Positions 1 through 9,722 of a stretch of 64,000 bases of DNA are shown piece by piece. Position numbers and translations under genes: made by a program. How positions within the stretch are numbered: position 1 is the stretch's first letter; each line of letters opens with the position of its first letter. Origin of the DNA: Phytopythium helicoides (taxonomy: Eukaryota > Oomycota > Peronosporomycetes > Pythiales > Pythiaceae); assembly GCA_024867545.1 (NCBI GenBank), contig JANFNE010000032.1:587475-651474 (forward strand), in the 5' to 3' direction. Below the pieces are notes generated by a model that had not been told where the DNA came from, made no database searches, and worked only from the letters and a program-made list of their open reading frames with translations.

Positions 1-175
1 GGTACCGGAACTGTCCACAGCGAATGTGGTATGAGCAACTCTGTCGTGCGATGGAGAAAGAGATTATGACTTTTCCTGTAATCAAGGCTGTGCTGGGCGA
101 GCGCCGATGTGCCAGTGAAGTTTTCACTACCTCTCAATCAAGTGCTCTCAACACAATCAGCACCGAGACATACAG

Positions 176-2371
176 ATGAAGGGAGCCGCAGCACTAGTTG
201 CGTTCTATGGCGCCGTCGTGCACGCGAAGACCTACACGACCAAGTCAGGCATCTTGCCATGGGTCGACCCAGCAACACCAGACTCGGCGCAGACCTACAC
301 GTCTTCGCGAGGCGACTCATGGACACTCACTATGAGCGACGAGTTCAACACTGCTGGACGAAGCTTCGAGGCAGGAGATGATCATCTCTGGGTGTCGATA
401 GAGATGGCCGATGGCACCAACGCAGCCCTAGAATACTACGGACACAACATGACCTCGACGGTGTGCGACGACGACGACACGTGCTACTTCCAGATTGAGG
501 TCACTACAGACGAAACGAATGTGACCGTGTGGAACAGCTACATGACTCCGCCGGGTTATCAGGATGTTACTTTTCATTACCGCGCGGGTATGGTTCAGTC
601 GTGGAACAAGTTCTGCTTTCAAGGCGGTGCGATCGAAGTCAAAACCCGACTACCTGGAGCGGTCGGTAAGAGTTCCGGGAATCCTGACGTAGTCAACGGC
701 TCGACAAGTGTTCGTGCAGCCAGCATTGCCTACTACCCGACATGGCCCGGTATTTGGCTCATGGGAAACCTCGGAAGAGCGCTGTACTCTGGATCAACCA
801 GTCGAATGTGGCCATTCACATACAACGAGTGTAACGAGACAGTGTTCGATTCACAGAATCAGCGCATCAGCGCATGTGACGACGAACCGGGTCATGGCTT
901 GAACCCGAATCAAGGGCGAGGTGCTCCAGAGATCGATGTTCTCGAAGGTGGTGGCACAGCCATCTCGACTTCAATGCAGGTTGGACCAGGCATGGCCGAC
1001 GATTTCCGCCGGATCTCAGACAACACGTCCATGGCGGGATCGTGCTTTTATAGCTCAACTTGTACCACGGAAGGGGCCAACGGTCCAGACGTCCCAACTG
1101 CCTACTACTCGAGCCTCCGCGGACACAAGTCGTGGTATCAGGGTCTTCGATACGGCGCCAACAACCTTTGTGATGTCGACGATAGTCTTGTGCAGTCGTA
1201 CGCGACCATCGAGGCGTCGCTCACAAAAGGAATCACCGAGAACGCATGCACGATGGCACTTTGCCCAGCGTCGTTCGATGTTCATTCCGATCTCGGCTAC
1301 AAGAATGGCACTACGGAGCGCTGGGGAATCAATGTCAATGGCACATGCTTCCCAAAGCAAAACGCGTACATGGGATCATATTTGTGCAACGCTGGTAACA
1401 CTGCCGATGGATGTCCATCAACTGAAGGTTCTACGAGTGCTGGCTCCGAGTTCGCGTATCAGATGGATGCCATCTCTGCGAACTGGGAAGTGCATATGGC
1501 AGCGTATTTGGATTGGGTTGTCTACACTCTCGAGTGGGTAACTGGGGATGACGGGTATGTGCGATGGGAAGTGGAGGGCCAACCAGTTTTCGAGGTTCCC
1601 GCAGAAGCATTGACAAACCCTCCACAAGATACCTCGCAGACGAACCCGAAGAAGATCATGATCGAAGAACCCATGTACCTCATCTTTAATGTTGCGCTTT
1701 CATCATCTTGGGGTTCGACTCCTCCAAATGCTGGTGGCGACTGTTATGGCGATGGATCGAGCTCGCAAGCGAACGCGATCTGTGACTCATTCCCCATGTA
1801 CATGAAGATCGACTACATCCGTCTGTACCAGGACACCTCGGACGGGACTTCCATGGCGATCGGATGTGATCCGTCGACGCACCCAACAGCACAGTGGATC
1901 GAGGACCACATCGACGACAATACGGACGCAAACAATCCGGACACAGAAGTATCGGGGAGGGGCTTCTGTACAACAAACGATGATTGTACTATTGATGGGA
2001 AGGTGATCACTGGGACGTGCAGCAGTGGTCGATGCAAGTGCAAGTCATCATCTTGGAAGGGTCCTCGGTGCTCAATTGCTGGGAGCACTGCGACGCCGAC
2101 AGATAGCAGCAGCGACAACGAAGACATATCCGAGTCGTATGGACCATCAATGGTTGTTTCGGCGTCCTTGTCCGGAGTCACGTTTGTGGCGACCTTTATA
2201 GCCATATATCTCTCAGCAATGTGGGGTCGCAAAAGCGATGAGGAGCTACGCAAGAAAATCCTGCTACAGCACCAAGTGCAGCAGAACGAACAAGCCAAGG
2301 TGAGGGTTATGTCTACAAGCGACGTTGGACTTAAGCCACCTCAGGATAACTACAGCACCAACTTCATCTGA
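176..2371 (+). CDS. KRE6/SKN1-like beta-glucan synthesis protein (GH16), copy A
   Basis: Single-exon 731-residue type I membrane protein. The N-terminus (MKGAAALVAFYGAVVHA) reads as a signal peptide. The block around residues 180-205 contains YPTWPGIWLMGNLGRA followed by a WPFTYNEC stretch, which is the KRE6/SKN1 signature. The GH16-type catalytic motif EIDVLE lies at about residues 252-257. A six-cysteine EGF-like module sits near residues 600-635 (CTTNDDC...CKCKSSSWKGPRC), followed by a membrane span at about 658-682 and a short basic cytosolic tail ending NYSTNFI. In fungi this family is needed for beta-1,6-glucan; oomycete walls contain beta-1,3/1,6-glucan, so a wall role (glucan branching or transglycosylation) is inferred. 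The ATG at 176 was chosen because it directly opens the signal peptide. Part of the 3' end is almost identical to copy C. Confidence 0.9.
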   Translation: MKGAAALVAFYGAVVHAKTYTTKSGILPWVDPATPDSAQTYTSSRGDSWTLTMSDEFNTAGRSFEAGDDHLWVSIEMADGTNAALEYYGHNMTSTVCDDDDTCYFQIEVTTDETNVTVWNSYMTPPGYQDVTFHYRAGMVQSWNKFCFQGGAIEVKTRLPGAVGKSSGNPDVVNGSTSVRAASIAYYPTWPGIWLMGNLGRALYSGSTSRMWPFTYNECNETVFDSQNQRISACDDEPGHGLNPNQGRGAPEIDVLEGGGTAISTSMQVGPGMADDFRRISDNTSMAGSCFYSSTCTTEGANGPDVPTAYYSSLRGHKSWYQGLRYGANNLCDVDDSLVQSYATIEASLTKGITENACTMALCPASFDVHSDLGYKNGTTERWGINVNGTCFPKQNAYMGSYLCNAGNTADGCPSTEGSTSAGSEFAYQMDAISANWEVHMAAYLDWVVYTLEWVTGDDGYVRWEVEGQPVFEVPAEALTNPPQDTSQTNPKKIMIEEPMYLIFNVALSSSWGSTPPNAGGDCYGDGSSSQANAICDSFPMYMKIDYIRLYQDTSDGTSMAIGCDPSTHPTAQWIEDHIDDNTDANNPDTEVSGRGFCTTNDDCTIDGKVITGTCSSGRCKCKSSSWKGPRCSIAGSTATPTDSSSDNEDISESYGPSMVVSASLSGVTFVATFIAIYLSAMWGRKSDEELRKKILLQHQVQQNEQAKVRVMSTSDVGLKPPQDNYSTNFI

Positions 2372-2732
2372 ACCTGCTCAATGCTGCAGAATCAATATTT
2401 ATCACCACACTTTGCGCTTTTTCGTTGCGTTGAAAACATTTCAGCGCACTTGAGTTGAGGTTGCTCCCAAACATCATATAGTTCCGTGTCCAGCACCGAA
2501 GACGTACAGTAGAGGTACAGTACCGGCCTGAAATGGCGCGTGCTGACACACAGTTGAAGTGTTAAGATGAAGTAACTAATGCTCTCTGAGTCGCTCGATT
2601 CAGTGTCCGCTTCATTTGGAGGCACCGCACGCTGACTATTAGCGATAGCATGGCCTCTAGTTGCGATTTTGCCGTGTGACAGGCACTCCACAGTCGCAGT
2701 CGGCTTTGTTCATCAACTACAACCGCTTCATC
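2372..2732. other. Intergenic region between copies A and B
   Basis: 3' flank of copy A and promoter region of copy B. No coding frame with family resemblance. The left edge of the large direct repeat falls inside it at about 2567; from that base the sequence recurs at 9557. Confidence 0.6.
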
Positions 2733-5700
2733 ATGTCTCGGCAAGGTCGAATTCGCGCGATGGTCGTTCACACGTGTGTGCTTGCGATAGCAGCGTCAGC
2801 CAAGACGTACACGACCAAGTCTAGCATCTTGCCGTGGGTTGACCCTGACACACCTGATGCTGACAAGGAGTACACGACCTCAAGAGGGGAGACTTGGACT
2901 CTTACAATGAGCGATGAGTTCGATACACCAAATCGAAGCTTCGATCCGGGTAGAGACCACATATGGGCTGCATTAGAGATGGCAGATGGCACCAACAACG
3001 CTCTCCAGTACTACGGCCGGAACATGACAACCACCGTTTGCGACCAAGACAGCACATGCTACTTCCAGATCGAGATCAACATGGACGAGACGAACGTGAC
3101 TGTCTGGAACAACTACATGTCTCCACCAGGGTACCAGGACGTCACGTTCTACTATCGCTCTGGGATGATTCAGTCGTGGAACAAGTTTTGCTTTCAAGGT
3201 GGGGCCATCAAGGTCAAGGCACAGATGCCAGGGGCTGTATCCAACAAGTCAGGGAACCCAGATGTGTCGACAGGGTCTATAACAGCTCGTGCAGCGCACA
3301 TCGGATTCTATCCGACATGGCCTGGTATCTGGCTCATGGGAAACCTTGGACGTGCGCTATTCTCCGGATCGACAAGCCGCATGTGGCCATTCACCTACAA
3401 TGAGTGCAATGAGACTGTGTTTGATCCTCAGAACCAGCGCATTAACACCTTGGTTCCCAACGTCGTATCTTACGACATATCCGCATGGGCTGCGTGCGAT
3501 AGTATCTGCATGACACGCTTGTTTCTCATTAGCATGGAGTGCCTGGAACCCAGCAAGGAATCGACCGTCATGAAGACAGCCAAGGCGACTCAAAGACGCT
3601 CCTGAATTCCTCGGTTGCGTTGAAGGCTTGCCGAGAGCTCATTGGTTGCATCGTGGATGCCAACGCGCAGGTTCGCAAGTCTGCCTCCTCGCTCCGTTCC
3701 TCTTTGCAGTACAAATGTCGAGTCCTGGCTGCTCACCAGACCGTTGGAAAGCAGAGGGTGCCATCCCTCCTTGTTCATCATGCTTCACATACACTTTGCA
3801 AGTAAAAAGGGGAGGGAGGTCATGAAAGAGCTAGGACTTCAACATGCGAGGGCAAAGCATTCGACGCCAAGCTCTGTTCTCCTCAGTTGGCAAGTTTCAA
3901 GATGGAGCTCAAGCGACTGCTGTCCGCGGTCCACGACCCAGGGCCACGCGCTTGAGGATCCACCGCGCGAGAAGACCAAGGCGAAGACACATCCTCTCGT
4001 GATCAAGAGCAGACACGCGTCAGCTGGACCCAGGCGTTCGCGAAATCCAAGCACCTCGCCTCGGCTTCAGCTGCGCGTCCAAGTTCAAGATCTTCACGGA
4101 GGCTCAAGTGGCGGCTCTATCGGACGCTTGCGAAAGCCAAGCTGCGTCTGTCAGCTGCTGCTCGGCCACGCTCGAGAGCTGCGTCGATGGGCGAGTGTCG
4201 TGCGCCAGCGAAAACCAAGCAACGCGCGCGACGATCAGCTTGACGACTTCAGCACGAGAGCGCTGTCGAGGGGGCACGTCTTCGTAACTTCGGTCGACAT
4301 GCGCGGCCAGCCAACTTCTTCCCGGACTACAGCGGGGCGTCATTAAGACGTATGCAGTTGAGCAGACTCTAGTCTCTCGCTGCGCGGCGCAGTGTTCCGC
4401 ACTCGCCGTGAAAGCTACATTTATCTAGGTATAGTGTAGCTACTGTGGTGTTAGTGCATGCAATAGTAAACCTGGCCATGGCTTGAACCCGAACCAAGGT
4501 CGAGGAGCTCCTGAGATCGATATTCTAGAAGGTGGTGGCACTGCAATCTCATCTTCAATTCAAATTGGTCCTGGTATGCCAGAAGACTTTAGGGTGTTTC
4601 AAGACAACACGACGGCTTCCAAGTATTGCTTCTACAGCTTCGAATGCACTACAATTGGCGCGAACAACGAAGATGTGCCAACCGAGTACTACATGGAGCA
4701 ACGAGGCCACAAGTCGTGGTATCAGGGTCTGCGCTATGGTGCAAATAACTTTTGCGATGTGGATGAGGATCTGATACAGTCATACGAGTCAATTAGTGCA
4801 TCTCTCAACTCCGGCATTACCAGAAACGCATGCGCCATGGATTTGTGCCCGGCCTCGTTCGATGTTCACTCTGACCTCGGCTACAAGGATGGTACAACAG
4901 AGCGCTGGGGAATCAACACTAATGGAACTTGTTTTCCGAAGAGGAATGCGTATCGAGGAATCTTCTTGTGCAATGCGGGCAACATGGCGTCAGAATGTGA
5001 CCCATCGAGTGGATCCACAAGCACAGAATCAGAGTTCATGTACCAGATGGATGCCATCTCAGCAAACTGGGAGATCCACATGGGTGCATATCTCGGCTGG
5101 GTGGAATACACGCTTGAATGGGTCATGGGCAACGAAGGATATATCCGATGGGGTATTGATGGACAAGTAGTCTTTGAGATTCCAGCTCAAGCTCTCACAA
5201 ACCCACCACAAGACGAAGCACAATTGAACCCAAGGAAGATTATGATCGAAGAACCCATGTACATCATCTTCAATGTGGCGGTGTCAGCATCTTGGGGATC
5301 CATACCGCCAAATCCTGGAGAAAATTGTTATGGTGATGGTTCAAGCTCGCAGACCAACGCGATTTGTGACTCATTCCCCATGTACATGAAGATCGACTAT
5401 ATTCGCTTGTACCAAGATACGTCATCCGGAACGAATATGACGATCGGGTGTGATCCTTCGACGCACCCAACAGCGCAGTGGATCGAGGACCACATTGAAG
5501 AGTACACTGACGCTGACAATCTGTTCGAGGAAGTGTCTGGCTTGGCATTTTGCACCAAAAATGATGACTGCACGATTGATTCGTCGGTCATCACTGGAAT
5601 TTGCACTGGCGGCCGTTGCGTATGTAGGTCGGCATCATGGAAGGGGCCGCGCTGCACAGTTGCTGTTGGGTCAATTGCGACTGACAGCAGCGACGCCGAG

Positions 5701-5952
5701 AATGACGACACAAACGAGTCATACGGTCCATCGATGACCATTTCTGTATCCGTTTCTGGCGCCACACTGTTGACAACTTTTGTTATGGTGTGCCGGTCTG
5801 TTGGTGCAGCTCGTGAAAGTGGTCTGGGACCGCGGAAAGGGATTTTCATCATCGGCAGAAGGAAAAAGGGTATCAATGCAGCTCTGGAAGTACATGTTAG
5901 GGAAGCGGAGCTCGACCCATTGCCGGATTGCTACAACACGCACTTCGTTTGA
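2733..5952 (+). pseudogene. KRE6/SKN1-like gene B, interrupted by a 1-kb insertion
   Basis: The 5' part (ATG 2733, MSRQGRIRAMVVHT...) has the signal peptide and the YPTWPGIWLMGNLGRA block. Normal coding stops at the codons for QRI at about 3443. The insertion then adds about 50 foreign residues up to a stop at 3603-3605. The 3' part resumes in register at about 4452 (codons for SACNSKPGHG) and carries the catalytic EIDILE motif, the EGF-like cysteines, the membrane span and the tail CYNTHFV. An unspliced message would give a secreted fragment of about 290 residues without catalytic glutamates. One rescue is possible: a GTGCGA donor at 3494 and the AG at 4453-4454 would remove about 961 nt and restore the frame with some 16 extra residues. 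That intron would be unusually long here, so pseudogene is preferred but not proven. Confidence 0.75.
3445..4451. mobile_element. 1.0-kb insertion in gene B, possible non-autonomous element
   Basis: Comparison with paralogues places foreign DNA between CGCAT-TA and TA-GTGCATGC. The ends read ACACC...GGTGT, a 5-bp perfect inverted repeat flanked by a TA (or TTA) duplication. That would suit a Tc1/mariner-like or Harbinger-like non-autonomous element, but the inverted repeat is too short to classify. The interior is GC-rich. It contains a 234-codon open frame (3642-4346) resembling nothing recognised. In the second copy a one-base deletion splits that frame, which argues against coding function. 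Filler DNA at a repaired break is an alternative. Confidence 0.5.
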
Positions 5953-6744
5953 GCTCCATCTTCAGGGTATCTTTCGTATGTACATCGTATGAGCCGGACT
6001 CGAGACGTTGACGAAAGAGAAGGAGCGTTTCCATATGTTTCGAATGGTAAAGTTATGGGTCTGTGAGATCTGCAAGGGTTGTCTTTTGGTTTGCGGATGG
6101 TTTTTAGATGGATGTCACTAGTGACTGAGCTGCAACGATTTCATATTCAATCGTCGCGGCTTTAGTTCAGCGAGAGCGTGGTATGGCATTTGTAGCGGTC
6201 TTCTTCGGCTATCGGTCAAACCACAGTTCATCAGCCTCAAGCGTGATGTGGTGGTGCTGACAGAAGGTTTCACAACTGCTCCGAGCTAGGAGACGTATGT
6301 TAAATTATTGAAGAGATCTGTTGTTGGCTCGTGATCCCAGACACGTCGTGCAATCGTGTAGTGGGCCTATTATAAGACTTTGCTGGTATACCGGAAGAAA
6401 CATGTATCAAGATTGGTGTGCAATAAAATGGCAGGGACACTCCAATCAGGATACTTCAGGATAACTGGCGATGCTGTAGTGTAGTACGCAGTTCACTATA
6501 CGGTTGAATTGTTGTAGCATGTATACCCTTGCCAAGCTCATTCATAATTTTACTTCATGATGACGGAACTCGAACAGAACTATACGAGCAATCACTGCTC
6601 CGACTGGCTCAGTATTAATCTCGCAGCAAGTCGACTACCGTGACCTAGACAAGTTCTGCGTAAGTCTCAGTTCGCTTTACGCGGTAAGCAGTTCATTTGA
6701 ACCAACTTCCCCGTCTCACCTCAGCGCGCGCTTCAAGTCGAACT
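5953..6744. other. Intergenic region between B and C
   Basis: About 790 bp, AT-richer than the genes, with no recognisable coding frame. It belongs to the large duplication, so the same sequence lies at 12942-13733. It includes the 5' flank of gene C and a possible initiator-like element at 6691-6707. Confidence 0.6.
6691..6707 (+). promoter_or_regulatory. Possible oomycete initiator-like element upstream of gene C
   Basis: GTTCATTTGAACCAACT resembles the oomycete core promoter (TCATTYNNCAWTTT type), with one extra base. It lies about 40 bp upstream of the ATG at 6745, a usual distance for short oomycete leaders. The match is imperfect. The same sequence occurs at 13680-13696 before C'. Confidence 0.35.
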
Positions 6745-8970
6745 ATGGCAGCGCGTACTCGGCTCTCGCTCATTTTGACAAGTCTTCTCAATCATCTTCT
6801 GCTGCTGACTTCACTCTCCCACGCGTCAACTTTTGCAACGAAGTCGGGTATCTTGCCATGGGTCGATCCAGCAACACCAGACGCGGCGCAGACCTACACA
6901 AACTCGCGAGGAGAAACTTGGACCCTCACCATGAGCGATGAGTTCAACACCGCAGGACGAAGCTTCGAAGCAGGCGAAGACCATATCTGGGTGTCCATTG
7001 AGATGCCAGATGGCACCAACTCAGCCCTCCAATATTACTCGCACAATATGACCTCGACGGTCTGTGACGACGACGACACGTGCTACTTCCAGATCGAGAT
7101 CAACATGGATGAGACGAACGTGACGGTCTGGAACAGCTACATGTCACCTCCGGGGTACCAGGACGTCACGTTCTATTACCGATCGGGAACAGTGCAGTCG
7201 TGGAACAAGTTCTGCTACCAAGGTGGTGCGATTCAAATCAAAACCCAACTTCCTGGAGCAGTTTCCAACGAATCCGGCAATCCAGACGTCTCCACGGGAT
7301 CTACAAGTGTTCGCGCAACCAACATTGACTACTATCCAACATGGCCTGGTATCTGGATGATGGGGAACCTTGGACGAGCTTTGTATTCCGGATCAACGGC
7401 CCGCATGTGGCCATTCTCCTACAATGAGTGCAATGAAACAATTTTGGCATCCCAGAACCAGATCATCAGCGCATGTGATGATGATCCTGGCTACGGTATG
7501 AACGCGAATCAAGGACGTGGTGCTCCCGAGATTGATATTATCGAGGGAGGTGGCACAGCTATCTCAACGTCGATGCAAGTTGGACCAGGAATGCCTGAAG
7601 ACTTCCGAATGATTGTGGACACAACGTCCGCGGCTGGATCCTGCTTCTACACTTACACGTGTTCTACGAAGGGTGCAAACAATCAGGATGTTCCGACCGA
7701 GTACTACTCCAGTCTTCGAGGTCACAAGTCGTGGTATCAGGGAATGCGATACGGCGCCAACAACCTCTGTGATGTCGATGATAGTCTTGTCCAGTCATAC
7801 TCGACCATCGCGGCGTCACTAGAAACTGGAATCACCGAGAATGCATGCACGATGTCAATTTGCCCAGCTTCTTACGATGTCAATGGGGATCTCGGCTACA
7901 AGAATGGCACGACTGAGCATTGGGGAGTCAACACAAATGGAACCTGCTTCCCGAAGCAAAACGCATACATGGGAGCATACCTTTGTAGTGCTGGCAACAC
8001 GGGTTCCGAGTGCGGAACCACGAGTGGATCAACGAGCGCTGGATCAGAATTCTCCTACCAAATGGACGCCATTTCAGCAAACTGGGAAGTACACATGGCA
8101 GCTTATGTAGACTGGGTTGTCTACACTGTCGAGTGGGTCATGGGCGATGACGGGTATGTCCGATGGGAAGTAGAGGGCCAACCAGTTTTCGAGATCCCTG
8201 CAGAAGCATTGACAAACCCTCCACAAGATACCGCGCAGATGAACCCGAAGAAGATCATGATCGAAGAACCCATGTACCTCATCATTAACGTCGCACTCTC
8301 CAGCACCTGGGGATCGTCGCCTCCTAATGCTGGTGGCGACTGTTATGGCGATGGCTCCGATTCACAGACGAATGCAATCTGTGACTCGTTCCCCATGTAC
8401 ATGAAGATCGACTACATCCGTCTGTACCAGGACACCTCGGACGGGACTTCCATGGCGATCGGATGTGATCCGTCGACGCACCCAACAGCACAGTGGATCG
8501 AGGACCACATCGACGACTACACGGACGCAAACAATCCGGACACAGAAGTATCGGGAAGGGGCTTCTGTACAACAAACGATGATTGTACTATTGATGGGAA
8601 GGTGATCACTGGGACGTGCAGCAGTGGTCGATGCAAGTGCAAGTCATCATCTTGGAAGGGTCCTCGGTGCACGGTGGCCAGCACGTCAACATCCACCGAC
8701 AGTAGCAGCGGCACTGACCAGGAAAACGAAGAGTACGGGCCGCCGATGTACGTTTCTGTAGCTGTGGCGTGCGTGACTGTGATTGCGACCTCAGGGTCGA
8801 TATACATGTCCATCGTGGCGACGCGAAAACAGGACGCAGCAGTACGGAAGAAGATTATGATGCAGCAGCTGCAGCAGCTCGCACGACCAAGTAAGAACCT
8901 TGATCGGCTCACTGGGGCGTCGATGGACGGTAGCAAGCCCTTTGACAACTACAGCACAAACTTCGTGTAG
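6745..8970 (+). CDS. KRE6/SKN1-like beta-glucan synthesis protein (GH16), copy C
   Basis: Intact single-exon gene, 741 residues. The ATG at 6745 (MAARTRLSLILTSLLNHLLLL) opens a strong signal peptide; the frame extends 16 codons further upstream but only to a TTG. The family block YPTWPGIWMMGNLGRA is present, as is the catalytic motif EIDIIE at about residues 262-267. The EGF-like six-cysteine module is followed by a membrane span and a Gln-rich cytosolic tail ending NYSTNFV. Many N-x-S/T sites fit a secreted or surface-anchored glycoprotein. Predicted role: beta-glucan remodelling or synthesis at the ER/Golgi or plasma membrane (inferred from KRE6/SKN1). The last ~270 codons share a near-identical tract with copy A. 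From 8701 on it differs from C'. Confidence 0.9.
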   Translation: MAARTRLSLILTSLLNHLLLLTSLSHASTFATKSGILPWVDPATPDAAQTYTNSRGETWTLTMSDEFNTAGRSFEAGEDHIWVSIEMPDGTNSALQYYSHNMTSTVCDDDDTCYFQIEINMDETNVTVWNSYMSPPGYQDVTFYYRSGTVQSWNKFCYQGGAIQIKTQLPGAVSNESGNPDVSTGSTSVRATNIDYYPTWPGIWMMGNLGRALYSGSTARMWPFSYNECNETILASQNQIISACDDDPGYGMNANQGRGAPEIDIIEGGGTAISTSMQVGPGMPEDFRMIVDTTSAAGSCFYTYTCSTKGANNQDVPTEYYSSLRGHKSWYQGMRYGANNLCDVDDSLVQSYSTIAASLETGITENACTMSICPASYDVNGDLGYKNGTTEHWGVNTNGTCFPKQNAYMGAYLCSAGNTGSECGTTSGSTSAGSEFSYQMDAISANWEVHMAAYVDWVVYTVEWVMGDDGYVRWEVEGQPVFEIPAEALTNPPQDTAQMNPKKIMIEEPMYLIINVALSSTWGSSPPNAGGDCYGDGSDSQTNAICDSFPMYMKIDYIRLYQDTSDGTSMAIGCDPSTHPTAQWIEDHIDDYTDANNPDTEVSGRGFCTTNDDCTIDGKVITGTCSSGRCKCKSSSWKGPRCTVASTSTSTDSSSGTDQENEEYGPPMYVSVAVACVTVIATSGSIYMSIVATRKQDAAVRKKIMMQQLQQLARPSKNLDRLTGASMDGSKPFDNYSTNFV

Positions 8971-9722
8971 GAAAACTCAAACCGACTTGACCAGATGAGC
9001 TCTTAGATCTGAACTCGAGATGGGACATTCGTTCAAAGTGTTTGGCAATACAGTATCATTGTAACCATGACTTGATGTCGATTGGCTGTCACTGCATTGC
9101 ATGAACACTCCGGTCCAATCGCGTCCAAGTCGATGTATTGCCGTGGCCTTTTCACTCACTGCCGCTCAAGGGTAGATCTTGTCCAGTGTCTTTCAATACC
9201 TTCAACAATCTACACAAGTTCATCCAGCTATAAAGTTATAATGCTGCAGCGATGGAATTTTCGAGTTTGGCAGCGCTGCTTAAACCGCACCAGAAACACT
9301 CTTGTTGTGTAGTAAACATGAACACAAGGAGATACGTCTCGATGAATTCTCACTGCTAAATATCAGGCTTCTCTAGGAGTGGTGGTGCTGGAATGGTCCC
9401 AACAACACTTTCACGGCGGGATTGATCTGATACTGAGCAACCCTAGACAGATTCCAAACATTACCAAGCACAGTCGCCATTTGCACCACTGCCAAACTTT
9501 AGTGAGACTCCGTTCACTGCCACAGAACGAATTCGCCGATTGTTCTAACGCTTAAAATGAAGTAACTAATGCTCTCTGAGTCGCTCGATTCAGTGTCCGC
9601 TTCATTTGGAGGCACCGCACGCTGACTATTAGCGATAGCATGGCCTCTAGTTGCGATTTTGCCGTGTGACAGGCACTCCACAGTCGCAGTCGGCTTTGTT
9701 CATCAACTACAACCGCTTCATC
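8971..9722. other. Intergenic region between C and B'
   Basis: About 750 bp without a supported gene. The first ~40 bp are similar to the 3' flank of C'. From 9557 onward the sequence is the second copy of the region upstream of gene B. The stretch 9010-9556 is unique in this window. Confidence 0.6.

Larger units (their letters stand above)
2567..8700 (+). repeat. 6.1-kb segmental tandem duplication, left copy
   Basis: This segment holds interrupted gene B and nearly all of gene C, and recurs at 9557-15689 with only a handful of differences. Those seen include an AAG/GAG codon difference (about 3244 vs 10234), several changes plus one deleted base near 3770-3815 vs 10760-10803, and one silent change near 8317 vs 15305. 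The offset is 6990 before, and 6989 after, the one-base deletion. Left edge: similarity starts at ATGAAGTAACTAATG. Right edge: identity ends after TCCACCGAC inside the 3' end of gene C, where the two copies become only moderately similar. Confidence 0.93.

Noticed and set aside
1055..1360. Minus-strand open frames inside the SKN1-like genes
   Set aside because: They are antisense shadows of GC-rich coding sequence with no start context or family likeness.
3642..4346. 234-codon open frame inside the insertion of gene B as a protein gene or transposase
   Set aside because: No recognisable motif, Arg/Ser-rich composition, and a one-base deletion breaks it in the otherwise near-identical second copy.
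6697..6744. Start of copy C at 6697
   Set aside because: The codon is TTG. The ATG at 6745 directly precedes the signal peptide. The same reasoning was used for B (2733), D (16557) and NADPH oxidase 1 (55949).
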